64,000 nt of DNA from Vogesella indigofera (lineage in GTDB: Bacteria; Pseudomonadota; Gammaproteobacteria; Burkholderiales; Chromobacteriaceae): contig NZ_RBID01000014.1 of NCBI RefSeq assembly GCF_003633895.1, positions 299,188-363,187 of the forward strand, in the 5' to 3' direction. Within the stretch, counting starts at the first letter, position 1, and each line of letters starts with the position of its first letter. This document shows positions 48,616 through 58,492 of the stretch, piece by piece. The notes below the pieces were generated by a model. It did not search any database. It saw nothing but the letters and a program-made list of their open reading frames with translations, and was not told the origin of the DNA. A program made the translations under genes and the position numbers.

Positions 48616-49362
48616 ATGAAACAGACATTGCGGCACGGCTGGTCGCTGCTGCTGGCCATGGCGTCGTGGCCGGTGGCGGCACAACCGCCGATCACGCTGC
48701 ACTACTACGAGCGGCCGCCATTCATGGTGCGGCAGGATAGCGGAGGGACCAGTGGTCTGACCGCCGATCGCGCGCGGCGGGCTTTTGCCCGCGCCGGCAT
48801 CCCGATCCACTGGGCGCTGACGCCGGCCAAGCGCCAGCTTGCCCTGTTGCGCGCCAATGGCGGCCACGACTGCGCCGTCGGCTGGTTCCGCACCCCGCAG
48901 CGGCAGGCTTACGCGCTGTTCAGTCGCGCCATCTACCAGGATCGTGGCGTGGTGCTGATCGCGCGCAGCCAGTGGCTGCCGCCGGCCGGCAGCACGCTGG
49001 AACAGCTGCTGGCCAATGACCGCCTGCACCTGCTGTACAAGGACGGGCTGACCTACGGCAGCTACGTGCAGAGCAAGCTGGGCATGGCCAAGGCCGACAT
49101 CAACTACAGCACCATGGAACAGCCGCAGCTGCTGCGCATGGTGGCGGCCGGCCGTGCCGATGCCATGTTCGCCACCCGCGAAGAGGCGGAAATGCTGCTC
49201 ACCAGTGGTGAATCCGGCCACGGCGCGTTGCAGCTGCTGGCGTTTCCCGACGTCGGCGCCGGCGACACGCGCCACATCCTGTGCAGCCGCCGCGTCGGCG
49301 ACGCACTGATGCGGCGGCTGGATGCCGCCATCGCCAGCGAGATCCGGCCGGTACTGCGCTGA
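48616..49362 (+). CDS. Periplasmic solute-binding-like protein (SBP_bac_3 type)
   Basis: A 248-residue secreted protein. Signal peptide MKQTLRHGWSLLLAMASWPV ending AA before QPPITLHYYERPPFM, the typical start of amino-acid-binding-protein domains. LTADRARRAFARAGIPI and CAVGWFRTPQRQAYALFSRAIYQDRGVVLIAR also fit. GAGGGACGGG precedes ATG 48616. No transporter gene is adjacent, so it may be an orphan sensor or binding protein. The ligand is unknown. Confidence 0.8.
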   Translation: MKQTLRHGWSLLLAMASWPVAAQPPITLHYYERPPFMVRQDSGGTSGLTADRARRAFARAGIPIHWALTPAKRQLALLRANGGHDCAVGWFRTPQRQAYALFSRAIYQDRGVVLIARSQWLPPAGSTLEQLLANDRLHLLYKDGLTYGSYVQSKLGMAKADINYSTMEQPQLLRMVAAGRADAMFATREEAEMLLTSGESGHGALQLLAFPDVGAGDTRHILCSRRVGDALMRRLDAAIASEIRPVLR

Positions 49363-49365
49363 ATG

Positions 49366-49401
49366 CCTGCGGCCAACCTTGTATCAAAGGTTGGCCGCAG
49401 G
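49366..49401. repeat. Perfect inverted pair of dispersed repeats
   Basis: CCTGCGGCCAACCTT (49366-49380) and AAGGTTGGCCGCAGG (49387-49401) form a perfect 15-bp stem with a 6-base loop. It starts 4 bp after the solute-binding gene stop and lies before the convergent EAL gene, an ideal bidirectional terminator position. Confidence 0.9.
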
Positions 49402-49423
49402 TGGTGGTGATGGCTCGTGAGGC

Positions 49424-50200
49424 TCAGGCCGCGGGTGTGCCGCTGGCCGGCCAGTTGATGGCCGGCAACTGTTCAAAGCCCGGCTTGGCGAACAGGTAGC
49501 CCTGATACAGGTGCACCGCCTGTGTCTGCAGCCAGGCTAGCTCGTCCTCGCTTTCCACGCCCTCGGCGATGATCTCGATGTGCAGCGCTTGGCACACACC
49601 GATGATCCCCTTCACGATCGCCTGTCGCACCAGATCAAGGTGAATGTTGCGCACCAGCGCCATGTCCAGCTTGATGATGTCCGGCTGGAATTCCGCCAGC
49701 AGATTGAGCCCGGAATAGCCGGCGCCAAAATCGTCGATCGCGGTCTGGAAACCCTGGCGCTTGTACTCGGCCATGATGCTTTTCAGGTGCGCCTTGTCCA
49801 CCAGCTGCTCGCTCTCGGTGATCTCGAACAGCAGGCGGTTGGTGGGAAAATTGAAACGCTGCGCCGCCGCGAGCGTGGTGCGGATGCAGGTCGCGGCCTG
49901 ATACACCGCATTGGGCAGGAAGTTGATGCTGACAAAACAGGGAATCGCCAGCTTGGCCGCCAGCTCCACCGCTTTCACGCGGCAGGACTGGTCGAACACG
50001 TAGCGGTTGTGCTCGTTGACCTGCTGCAGGATGCTGGCCGCGCCGCTACCGTCACGCCCGCGCACCAGTGCCTCATAGGCAAACACGCTGCGATCGCGCA
50101 TATCGACAATCGGCTGGAACGCCATGGTGAAGTCAAAGCCCAGCGGCGGTGCGTCGTGGCAGGCGTGGCAGGGCTTGATGTCGGGCGGGGCGGTCTGCAT
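49424..50200 (-). CDS. EAL-domain cyclic-di-GMP phosphodiesterase
   Basis: A 258-residue cytoplasmic protein that should hydrolyse cyclic di-GMP. EALVRG at 43-48, NFLPNAVY, FEITESEQ, IDDFGAGYSGLN, DIIKLDM and EGVES are all present, so the active site appears complete. A CHACH (CxxCH) motif at 11-15 just before the domain could bind heme or metal. There is no signal peptide or membrane helix. The start at 50200 is set by AGGAG upstream. Confidence 0.88.
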   Translation of the reverse strand: MQTAPPDIKPCHACHDAPPLGFDFTMAFQPIVDMRDRSVFAYEALVRGRDGSGAASILQQVNEHNRYVFDQSCRVKAVELAAKLAIPCFVSINFLPNAVYQAATCIRTTLAAAQRFNFPTNRLLFEITESEQLVDKAHLKSIMAEYKRQGFQTAIDDFGAGYSGLNLLAEFQPDIIKLDMALVRNIHLDLVRQAIVKGIIGVCQALHIEIIAEGVESEDELAWLQTQAVHLYQGYLFAKPGFEQLPAINWPASGTPAA

Positions 50201-50516
50201 GTAGGGGACTCCTGGAGAAGGGCTGGCCCGGCGGGGCCGGCTGGCGGGGAAACGGCCGCGCGGTGGCGGCGCAGGCGTCACATTATGGCACCGTTTCAAA
50301 CGCCGGTTCCGGATTGCCGCAGCCGGGCCGCATCGTCACCGTGATTGCGCCTGTTCCTTGCCGTCGGCACGCGGCTAGCCGCAGCTCCGCAGCAATGCCT
50401 GTCGCGCAACACGCAGGCGTGCGGCGGGGCGGGGCAGGCAATGGGACAAACAATTGCGGCCAACCTTGGCAACAAGGTTGGCCGCAAGCATGGCTGCCGC
50501 GTCGAATGGGGCGCGG
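50201..50516. other. Gap between the EAL and Ysc84 genes
   Basis: 316 bp without a supportable gene. It holds the paired dispersed repeat at 50454-50487. I cannot place a promoter for the EAL gene with confidence. Confidence 0.5.
50454..50487. repeat. Perfect inverted pair of dispersed repeats
   Basis: TTGCGGCCAACCTTG (50454-50468) and CAAGGTTGGCCGCAA (50473-50487) are perfect reverse complements around GCAA, giving a 15-bp stem 30 bp after the Ysc84 lipoprotein stop. Both arms carry the exact core. Confidence 0.92.
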
Positions 50517-51113
50517 CTACATGTCCAGCTTGGTGATGCGGGTGCCTTCCAGCGTCAGGTTGGCCATCAGCCCGCTGTTGGTCATCACGAAGCCGACCAC
50601 CGGCTGCATCGCGGTATTGAGGTCGATCTCGCCGTTGGCGCCGACATTGAGCAGCGCGACGGAGGCATCGGCCCCCACGGTCCAGCCGCTGCCGGTGCGG
50701 AATTTGTTGAGCGCATCCTGGGTCATGAACAGGAAGATCACCGCCTTGGATTGCGCGCCGATCTGCCAGCCGAAGGAGCCGCTGACGGTCTGGTAGTAGC
50801 CGGCGGGTTTGCCTTCCATGCGCAGTGCGCCCTTGCCGTATTCGGCGCCCACCACCAGCCCGGCGGCGATCACCGACGGGAACACCAGCACGCCCTTGGC
50901 CTTGGCCACCAGCTCCTGCGAGCCGCGCGCGTTGCCGTACAGCCGTGTCAGGGTGCTGTCGTAGGCGCTGTCGATCTCGCGTTTTTCGTTGGCGATGCTG
51001 GTGGCGTCGCGGTTGGCCTGCGTGGTGGTGAGATGGCCGCCGCCGGTGGTGGTGCAGCCGGCCAGTAGCGACACGGCGACGCCGAGTGCGACGCCCAGTT
51101 TGCGAACTTGCAT
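50517..51113 (-). CDS. Ysc84/SYLF-domain lipoprotein
   Basis: A 198-residue lipoprotein. The signal MQVRKLGVALGVAVSLLAGC ends in lipobox LAGC (C20). The Ysc84 (SYLF) domain shows AKGVLVFPSVIAAGLVVGAEYGKGAL, SFGWQIGAQSKAVIFLFMT and GWTVGADASVALLNVGANGEIDL. Bacterial members are periplasmic-facing lipoproteins of unclear role. The open frame runs upstream to 51395, but the signal peptide sets the start. Confidence 0.87.
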   Translation of the reverse strand: MQVRKLGVALGVAVSLLAGCTTTGGGHLTTTQANRDATSIANEKREIDSAYDSTLTRLYGNARGSQELVAKAKGVLVFPSVIAAGLVVGAEYGKGALRMEGKPAGYYQTVSGSFGWQIGAQSKAVIFLFMTQDALNKFRTGSGWTVGADASVALLNVGANGEIDLNTAMQPVVGFVMTNSGLMANLTLEGTRITKLDM

Positions 51114-51604
51114 GATGTTCTCCTGTTGACTTGCCATTCGGCTCACGGCTGCACGCAATGTGGTGCGCATTGTTGCCGTGGGGCGGCCGGCGCTGCGGGA
51201 ACGGGGGCAAGGTCGGTGCCGCTGGCGGATCAGGCCGGGCAACAGGGTGATGATGGCGTGGGGATGAAAGGTAAACGGCTCTCCATGATGGGTGTGGAAT
51301 GACACCCGCCCGGCCACCCGAGCACGAGCGGCATGACGCGGCATAAGGGAGAAGTGGCTCACGGCTGGCGGCTGGGTGCTGTCGGACGGGTGCATTCCTT
51401 CCGTCGTTATAGGCGATGCTGGCAGCTGCTAGCCTTTTGATTAGGCAAACAATTCATTGCGAGTGCGTTGTTTTGCATTTCATGCCTTATCGCTAAAAAA
51501 GCGCCTGTTCGGGTCTTGGCTGGCGGGTGGTGACGCCCAAAAGCCTTGCGGCCAACCCCGGTGACAAGGTTGGCCGCAAGGGGCTGCTACACGCCGGTGC
51601 CGGC
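51114..51604. other. Intergenic region between the Ysc84 gene and mfd
   Basis: 491 bp without a supportable gene. 51420-51500 is AT-rich and may hold a leftward promoter for the lipoprotein. The paired repeat at 51545-51580 lies at the mfd end. I see nothing else I can name. Confidence 0.45.
51545..51580. repeat. Inverted pair of dispersed repeats after mfd
   Basis: CTTGCGGCCAACC (51545-51557) pairs with GGTTGGCCGCAAG (51568-51580) around 10 bases. The right arm is an exact core, the left is the CCCCG variant. It sits 25 bp downstream of the mfd stop. Confidence 0.88.
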
Positions 51605-54600
51605 TCAGCCCAGCTCTTTCAGCAGCTCCTTCACCCGCACGATGCGCATCGCCACGTCCGGGATGCTGCTTTCCACCCGCAGCTTGTCCTGGCCGGCCAG
51701 CCGGTAGTTACGCTTGGTCTGGATCAGCTGGATGATCTTCATCGGGTCGATGGGCGGGTTCTTGATGAAGGTGAGCTGTAGCGCCACCTCGCTGGCGTCC
51801 AGCTTCTGGATGCCGATCACCTTCGCCGCCAGCCGCAGGCGGTGGCTTTCGATCAGCGTCTTCACGCTTTGCGGCGGCAGGCCGAAGCGGTCGATCAGCT
51901 CTTCGTGGATGGTGTCGATCTCGTCGTCGGCGTCGCAGGTGGCGAGGCGCTTGTAGATGATCAGCCGCTCGTGCACGCCGGGGCAGTACTCGTCCGGCAG
52001 CAGCGCCGGGCTGTGCAGGTTGATTTCGGTGGTGACGCCCAGCGGCGCGTCCAGATCCGGCTCGCGCCCCTTTTTCAGGTCGCGCACCGCCTGTTTCAGC
52101 ATCTCGGTGAACAGGCTGAAACCGACCTCCTGCATCTCGCCGGACTGACCCTCGCCCAGCACCTCGCCGGCACCGCGGATTTCCAGATCGTGCATCGCCA
52201 GATAGAAGCCGGCGCCCAGTTCTTCCGAGGCCTGGATCGCTTCCAGCCGTTTCTGCGCGTCGCGGGTCATGCCGTCGCCGGACAGCAGGTAGGCGTAGGC
52301 CTGGTGGTGGCTGCGGCCAACCCGGCCGCGCAGCTGGTGCAGCTGGGCCAGGCCGAACTTGTCGGCGCGGTTGATGAGAATGGTGTTGGCGTTGGGGATG
52401 TCGATGCCGGTCTCGATGATGGTGGAGCACAGCAGCACGTTGAAGCGCTGCTGCAGGAAATCGCGCATCACCTGCTCCAGCTCGCGCTCGCGCAGCTGGC
52501 CGTGGGCGACGGCGATGCGCGCCTCCGGCACCAGCTCGGCCAGCTTCTCGCGCATGTTTTCGATGGTGTCGACCTCGTTGTGCAGGAAGAACACCTGCCC
52601 GCCGCGCTTGAATTCGCGCAGCATCGCCTCGCGGATGATGCCGTTGCTGATCGGGCTGACGAAGGTTTTCACCGCCAGCCGGCGCGACGGCGCGGTGGTG
52701 ATGGCGGAGAACTCGCGCAGCCCTTCCAGCGCCATCGACAGCGTGCGCGGGATCGGCGTCGCGGTCAGCGTCAGCACGTCGACGTTGGCGCGCAGCCGTT
52801 TCAGCTGCTCCTTCTGCCGCACGCCGAAGCGGTGCTCCTCGTCGATGATCACCAGTCCGAGGTTGTGGAAGCTGACATCCGGCTGCACCAGCTTGTGGGT
52901 GCCGATCACGATGTCGATGCTGCCGGCGGCCAGGCCTTCCATCGCCTGCTTCACCTCTTTCGCACTCTTGAAGCGCGACAGCTCGGCGATGCGCACTGGC
53001 CAGTCGGCAAAGCGGTCGGAGAAGTTCTGGAAGTGCTGTTCGGCCAAGAGCGTGGTCGGCACCAGCACCGCCACCTGCTTGCCGCCCATCACCGCGACGA
53101 AGGCGGCGCGCAGCGCGACTTCGGTCTTGCCGAAGCCGACGTCGCCGCACACCAGCCGGTCCATCGGCCGGCCGCTGGTCATGTCGCCGATCACCGCCTC
53201 GATCGCCGCCGCCTGGTCGACGGTTTCCTCGAAGCCGAAGCCGGCGGCGAAGGCGTCGTAGTCGTGGTGGCTGAGGGCGAAGGCGTGGCCCTCGCGCGCG
53301 GCGCGCTGCGCGTACAGGTTGAGCAGCTCGGCGGCGGTGTCGCGCGCCTTCTCGGCGGCCTTTTTCTTGGCCTTCTCCCACGCCGGGTTGCCCAGCCGGT
53401 GCAGCTGCACGTCGTCGCTGGCGCGGCCGGCGTAGCGGCTGATCAGCTGCAGCTGCGCCACCGGCACGTACAGCGTGGCGCCTTCGGCGTACTCCAGCTG
53501 CATCATCTCGGTCTGGCCGTCGCCGAGGTCGATCGACACCAGCCCCATGTAGCGGCCGATGCCGTGCGCCTCGTGCACCACCGGATCGCCAACCTTGACC
53601 TCGGCCAGGTCACGCAGCATGGCGTCGGAGCTGGCCGCGCTCTTGCGGCGCTTGCCGTGGCTGCGCGCGATGTGCTGGTACAGCTCGGCCTCGGTGACGA
53701 TGGCGATGGCGGCGTGGTGCAGCTCGAAGCCGTTGAACAGCGGCGTGGCGGCCAGCGCCAGCGGCTGCCGGCCGTCGGCAAATTGCTGCCAGTTGTCCAC
53801 CGGCTGCGGCTGGATGCCGTTGTCGCGCAGGAACTGGAACAGCGTCTCGCGGCGGCCGAGGCTCTCGGCGGCGATCAGTACCCGGCCGCCGTAGCGGCGC
53901 AGGAACAGGTCGAGCTTGGCCAGCGGGTTGTCGGCGCGGCGCTCGACACCGAGATCGGGCAGCGGCAGGTAGTCGCCCGGCGGCTCGCCGTCGTTGGCCA
54001 GCTCGATGCGCGGGTACGGCTTCAGCGCCCCCATCAGCTCGTCCGGGCGCAGGAACAGCTCGCCCGGCGGCAGTACCGGCCGTTCCGGATTGCCGCCGGC
54101 CATGTTGTAGCGGCTCTGCGCGTCGCGCCAGAAGCCTTCCGCCTCGGCCAGCACGTCGCCGTGCACGATCACGTTGGCCGCAGTGCCTAGGTAGTCGAAC
54201 AGCGTGGCGCTGTGCTCGAAGAACAGCGGCAGGTAGTACTCGATGCCGGCCGGCCACAGGTTGGCGGAGACATCCTTGTAGATGCGGCTCTTGCTCGGGT
54301 CGCCCTCCATCTTCTCGCGGTAGTGCTGGCGGAAGGCGGTGACGCCGGCCTCGTCGGTGGGGTACTCGCGCGCCGGCAGCAGGCGGATCTCCGGCACCGG
54401 GTACAGCGTGCGCTGGGTGTCCGGGTCGAAGGTCTTCAGGGTGTCGATCTCGTCATCGAACAGGTCGATGCGGTACGGCAGCGTGCTGCCCATCGGGAAC
54501 AGGTCGATCAGGCCGCCGCGCAGCGAAAACTCGCCGGGGGCGACCACTTGCGATACGTGCTGGTAGCCGCCGGTGACCAGGTCGGCGCGCAGCTTGTCCA

Positions 54601-55006
54601 CGTCCAGCCGCTGCTTCTGCTTCAGCCAGAAGGTGCGCGACAGCAGGAAGCTGACCGGCGACAGGCGGGTGATGACGGTGGACACCGGCGCGATCACCAC
54701 GTCGCACTCGCCATTGCGGATTTGCCACAGCGTGGCCAGCCGTTCCGATACCAGGTCGCTGTGCGGCGAGAAGTGGTCATAGGGCAGCGTTTCCCAGTCC
54801 GGCAGCAGGGCGATGCGCAGCTCGGGGCGGAAGAACGGCAGCTCGGCCTGCAGCCGCTGCGCGTCCTGTGCGCTGGCGGTGAGGATCAAAACCGGTTGTC
54901 CCGGATGCGGCAGCGCAGCAATGAGCGCGCTGTCGGCACTGCCCGCCGGCCGTGCCAGCCGGGTTCTTTGCCCGCTGGCGGGCCACGATCGCAAAGAGGA
55001 GGTCAT
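51605..55006 (-). CDS. mfd: Transcription-repair coupling factor Mfd
   Basis: A 1133-residue ATP-dependent translocase that removes stalled RNA polymerase and recruits UvrA. N-terminal UvrB-like region (QPVLILTASAQDAQRLQAELPFF, LPDWETLPYDHFSPH), the RNA-polymerase interaction domain (VGDPVVHEAHGIGRYMGL), helicase motifs GDVGFGKTEVALRAAF and IIDEEHRFGVRQKE, TLTATPIPRTL, and the TRG motif region. The start is uncertain: ATG 55006 is chosen, with 55018 and 55102 also in frame. It diverges from the GGDEF-EAL gene. Confidence 0.94.
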   Translation of the reverse strand: MTSSLRSWPASGQRTRLARPAGSADSALIAALPHPGQPVLILTASAQDAQRLQAELPFFRPELRIALLPDWETLPYDHFSPHSDLVSERLATLWQIRNGECDVVIAPVSTVITRLSPVSFLLSRTFWLKQKQRLDVDKLRADLVTGGYQHVSQVVAPGEFSLRGGLIDLFPMGSTLPYRIDLFDDEIDTLKTFDPDTQRTLYPVPEIRLLPAREYPTDEAGVTAFRQHYREKMEGDPSKSRIYKDVSANLWPAGIEYYLPLFFEHSATLFDYLGTAANVIVHGDVLAEAEGFWRDAQSRYNMAGGNPERPVLPPGELFLRPDELMGALKPYPRIELANDGEPPGDYLPLPDLGVERRADNPLAKLDLFLRRYGGRVLIAAESLGRRETLFQFLRDNGIQPQPVDNWQQFADGRQPLALAATPLFNGFELHHAAIAIVTEAELYQHIARSHGKRRKSAASSDAMLRDLAEVKVGDPVVHEAHGIGRYMGLVSIDLGDGQTEMMQLEYAEGATLYVPVAQLQLISRYAGRASDDVQLHRLGNPAWEKAKKKAAEKARDTAAELLNLYAQRAAREGHAFALSHHDYDAFAAGFGFEETVDQAAAIEAVIGDMTSGRPMDRLVCGDVGFGKTEVALRAAFVAVMGGKQVAVLVPTTLLAEQHFQNFSDRFADWPVRIAELSRFKSAKEVKQAMEGLAAGSIDIVIGTHKLVQPDVSFHNLGLVIIDEEHRFGVRQKEQLKRLRANVDVLTLTATPIPRTLSMALEGLREFSAITTAPSRRLAVKTFVSPISNGIIREAMLREFKRGGQVFFLHNEVDTIENMREKLAELVPEARIAVAHGQLRERELEQVMRDFLQQRFNVLLCSTIIETGIDIPNANTILINRADKFGLAQLHQLRGRVGRSHHQAYAYLLSGDGMTRDAQKRLEAIQASEELGAGFYLAMHDLEIRGAGEVLGEGQSGEMQEVGFSLFTEMLKQAVRDLKKGREPDLDAPLGVTTEINLHSPALLPDEYCPGVHERLIIYKRLATCDADDEIDTIHEELIDRFGLPPQSVKTLIESHRLRLAAKVIGIQKLDASEVALQLTFIKNPPIDPMKIIQLIQTKRNYRLAGQDKLRVESSIPDVAMRIVRVKELLKELG

Positions 55007-55197
55007 ATCGCTATACATTCGCAAAGAGGCGGGTATTATAGCAACGCCACCGGATGAGGGCCGCGCAAGACGGTCAATCAATATCAATAAAGTCCGGGGC
55101 ATTACCCGCGTACGTTTTCACTCAGGAAACACTGTTTTCCCGGCCCTTTGCCGGGCGGGCAGGCTATACGCCATCAGCTGATAAGGGTAGGGGAGCA

Positions 55198-58100
55198 GTG
55201 GAGAGACAGACTCGGAACGCCTTGCTGGCGTTCGCCGTTTTCGTGGCCGGCATTTATGCGTGGCCCGCGCAGTTGGCCGCGCCCTTGTTGCCGGCGATGT
55301 TCCTGTCGCACGGGGCGCTGGCGTGGCGTGCCGGCAGTGCCGGCCTGCGCGCCGGGCTGGTCTGGTGTGCGCTGGGCGCCGCCGCCGCGTTTTGGCTGTT
55401 GCCGCCGTTGCCGGCGCTGCTGTGGAGCGCCACGCTGTGCCTGCCGCTGCTGGTGTTGCGCCAGGTGCTGCCGCCGCGCCATTTCCGCCTGTATAGCGCC
55501 TTCGGCATCGAGCGCCTGATGCTGCGCCTGTGTCTGCCGGCGCTGTTGATCGTGCTGCCGCTGGTATTGGCGTCAATGGCGCCGCCGCTGCAGTGGCTGG
55601 GCTGGTTTGCGCTGGCGTGGCTGTCGCTGCTGCTGTTCTGCGGTTTGCTGTTCACGCCGGCGCCGAGCAGCGCGATGCAGTTGCGCACGCTGTGGCTGGG
55701 CGCGCTGATGACCGGCGGCTTTGCGCTGCTGTGGTTGCCGTTTGGCCAGCCGCAGCTGCTGTACAGTCTGATCCTGTTGCTGCCGCTGCTGGTGTTCGCC
55801 GCGCCGCGCTACGGCAGCGTCGGCCAGAGCGGGCTGCTGGCGCTGGGATTGCTGCTGCTGTCGCTGCCCTTGCGCCTGGGCGTGCCGGGCTGGGCCGCGC
55901 TGCACGACACCCAGGCGGCGCTGACCATGGCGCTGTGCGCCGGCCTGCTGTGCGGCGTGGCGGTGATGGGCGATCTCTACCGTCGCCGCGAACGCCTGCT
56001 GCGCGACGTGCGCGCGCAGTTCGAATCCCTGCTCAACCAGAGCACCAGCCTGATGACGCTGAAGGACACCAACGGCCGCTACCTGCTGGTGAACCTCAAC
56101 TTTGCCCGCCTGTTCGGCCTGCCGGCCGAGCACTTCAAGGGCAAGACCTCGCGCGACGTGTTCGACGCCGACGAGGCGGCCCGCATCAACAGTCATGATC
56201 AGCAGGTGATGCACAGCCTGGAGTCGCGCCAGTTCGAGCAGCGCATCAGCAGCGGCGGCAAGCACTACCTGATGCTGTCCAGCGTGTTCCCGCTGTTCGA
56301 CAGCGACGGCCTGCCGGCCGGCGTCGGCAGCATCTCGGTCGACATCAGCCAGCGCGAGGAAGAGGAACGCCAGCGCCACGAGGCGATGGAGAAGTACCGC
56401 GCGGTGGTGGAGCAGTCGCTGATCGGCATCTACATCGTGCAGGGCGACACCCTGGTCTACGTCAATCCCAAGCTGTCCGACCTGGTCGGCTACGCGGCGG
56501 AGGACTTGCTCGGCCGCTCGATCACCTCGGTGCTGGTGGCAGGCGAGGACGAGCGCATCCGCCAGCAGATCCGCCGCCGCATGCGCGAGAACATCCTGGT
56601 GATGCACTACACCACGCGGCTGCTGCACCAGAGCGGCGACATCGTCGATGTCGAGATCCACAGCCGGTTGTTCGACTACCAGGGCAAGAAGGCGATCATC
56701 GGCGTGGTGATGGACATTTCCGAGCGCGTGGCCGCCAGTGCCGAGCTGAGGTTGGCCGCAACGGTATTCGACAACGCCACCGAAGGCATCCTGGTCACCG
56801 ACGGCGACGGCGCGGTGGTGATGGTCAACAAGGCCTTTACCCGCATCACCGGCTTTGCCTCCGACGAGGCCATCGGCCGCACCTCGCGCATGCTGAAAAC
56901 CGCCAACCGCGAGCGCAACAAGCCGCTGATCGACGCCCTCAACCAGCAGGGCTTCTGGAAGGGCGAGATGTTCGACCGCCGCAAGTGCGGCGAGCCGTAC
57001 ACCGCCGAGCTGTCGATCAGCGCGGTGCGTGACGGTCACGGCGCGCTGTCGCACTACGTCGGCGTATTCTCCGACATCACCGGCCGCAAGCAGGCGGAAG
57101 ACCGGCTGCAGTTCCTCGCCAGCCACGACCCGCTGACGCGGCTGCCGAACCGCTCGGCGCTGATCGAGGCGCTGGACAGTGCCATCGCCAGCCCGGACGA
57201 GGCGCTGCCGACCATGGCGCTGATGTTCATCGACCTCGACCGTTTCAAGCTGATCAACGACTCCTTCGGCCATCAGGCCGGCGACGAGGTGCTGCACGAG
57301 ATCGCGGCGCGCCTGCTGCAGGCGGCGGAGCGTTTCGGCATGGTGGCGCGCCTCGGTGGCGACGAATTCACCCTGCTGGTACGCGATTTCGACAACCACG
57401 AGACGCTGGCGCGGATGGCGGAAGAGGTGCTGCACGCGCTGGCGCGGCCGATGCGGGTGGAAAGCCACGAGGTATTCGTCAGCGGCAGCATCGGCATCAG
57501 CGTCTACCCCAACGACGGTGTCGACGCCGTCGCACTGCTGAAGAATGCCGACGCCGCGATGTACCGTGCCAAGGAAGCCGGCAAGAACACCTACCAGTTC
57601 TTCGACGCGCAGATGAACGCGCAGACCTTCGAGCGGCTGCTGATGGAAAGCGGCCTGCGCCAGGCGCTGGAGCGCGGCGAGTTCGAGCTGCACTACCAGC
57701 CACAGGTGGCCGGCGACGATCACCAGTTGCTCGGGGTCGAGGCGCTGATCCGCTGGCGCCATCCGCATCTGGGGCTGGTGTCGCCGGCGCGCTTCATCCC
57801 GCTGGCGGAGGAAACCGGCCTGATCAAGCCGATCGGCGCCTGGGTGCTGCGCGAGGCCTGTCGCCAGATGATGGCGTGGGATGCGCAGGGGCTGGCCATT
57901 CCGCGGCTGGCGGTCAACCTGTCGGCGCGCCAGTTCGAACAGCAGAGCCTGCTGCACGACGTGGCCGAGGTGCTGGCCAACACCGGGCTGGAGCCGGCGC
58001 GGCTGGATCTGGAAATTACCGAGAGCATGCTGATGCAGAATCCGCAGGAAGCGGTGCTGCTGCTGGGCGAGCTGAAGGCGCTGGGGGTGAAGCTGTCGAT

Positions 58101-58425
58101 CGACGACTTCGGCACCGGCTACTCTTCGTTGTCTAACCTGAAGCGCTTCCCGCTGGACTATCTGAAGATCGACCGCTCCTTCATCGAGGGCCTGCCCGGC
58201 GACGAGGACAGTGCCGCCATCACCGAGGCCATCATCGCCATGGCGCGCAAGCTGCACTACACCGTGATCGCCGAAGGCGTGGAGACCGCGGAGCAGGGCG
58301 CCTTCCTGCGCCTCAACGGCTGTGCCATCCTGCAGGGCTACTACTTCAGCAAGCCGCTGCCGGCGGCCAACCTTGCCGGCTGGCTGCTCAAGCACCAGCA
58401 GCGCTGCCAGGCCAGTCTGGCCTGA
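55198..58425 (+). CDS. Membrane PAS-GGDEF-EAL cyclic-di-GMP protein
   Basis: A 1075-residue inner-membrane signalling protein. About eight hydrophobic helices (1-275) form a sensor region, followed by three PAS domains (about 290-390, 400-515, 520-640), then GGDEF at 720-724 in RLGGDEFTLLV and EAL at 848-850 in EALIRWRHP, IDDFGTGYSS, KIDRSF, EGVET. Both catalytic signatures look intact. The I-site position reads RFGM, so product inhibition is probably absent. The GTG at 55198 with AGGGGA just upstream is the preferred start. The net activity, synthesis or breakdown, cannot be told. Confidence 0.9.
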   Translation: MERQTRNALLAFAVFVAGIYAWPAQLAAPLLPAMFLSHGALAWRAGSAGLRAGLVWCALGAAAAFWLLPPLPALLWSATLCLPLLVLRQVLPPRHFRLYSAFGIERLMLRLCLPALLIVLPLVLASMAPPLQWLGWFALAWLSLLLFCGLLFTPAPSSAMQLRTLWLGALMTGGFALLWLPFGQPQLLYSLILLLPLLVFAAPRYGSVGQSGLLALGLLLLSLPLRLGVPGWAALHDTQAALTMALCAGLLCGVAVMGDLYRRRERLLRDVRAQFESLLNQSTSLMTLKDTNGRYLLVNLNFARLFGLPAEHFKGKTSRDVFDADEAARINSHDQQVMHSLESRQFEQRISSGGKHYLMLSSVFPLFDSDGLPAGVGSISVDISQREEEERQRHEAMEKYRAVVEQSLIGIYIVQGDTLVYVNPKLSDLVGYAAEDLLGRSITSVLVAGEDERIRQQIRRRMRENILVMHYTTRLLHQSGDIVDVEIHSRLFDYQGKKAIIGVVMDISERVAASAELRLAATVFDNATEGILVTDGDGAVVMVNKAFTRITGFASDEAIGRTSRMLKTANRERNKPLIDALNQQGFWKGEMFDRRKCGEPYTAELSISAVRDGHGALSHYVGVFSDITGRKQAEDRLQFLASHDPLTRLPNRSALIEALDSAIASPDEALPTMALMFIDLDRFKLINDSFGHQAGDEVLHEIAARLLQAAERFGMVARLGGDEFTLLVRDFDNHETLARMAEEVLHALARPMRVESHEVFVSGSIGISVYPNDGVDAVALLKNADAAMYRAKEAGKNTYQFFDAQMNAQTFERLLMESGLRQALERGEFELHYQPQVAGDDHQLLGVEALIRWRHPHLGLVSPARFIPLAEETGLIKPIGAWVLREACRQMMAWDAQGLAIPRLAVNLSARQFEQQSLLHDVAEVLANTGLEPARLDLEITESMLMQNPQEAVLLLGELKALGVKLSIDDFGTGYSSLSNLKRFPLDYLKIDRSFIEGLPGDEDSAAITEAIIAMARKLHYTVIAEGVETAEQGAFLRLNGCAILQGYYFSKPLPAANLAGWLLKHQQRCQASLA

Positions 58426-58492
58426 GCACGGCTGTCATGCGCGGGCGAATAAAGCGCTACAATGCGCGCTTGATTTTTACTGGTGATGCCTC

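Noticed and set aside
55573-58395. A 940-codon minus-strand frame opposite the GGDEF-EAL gene
   Set aside because: Low-complexity Gln/His/Arg translation without motifs; the plus-strand gene is fully explained.
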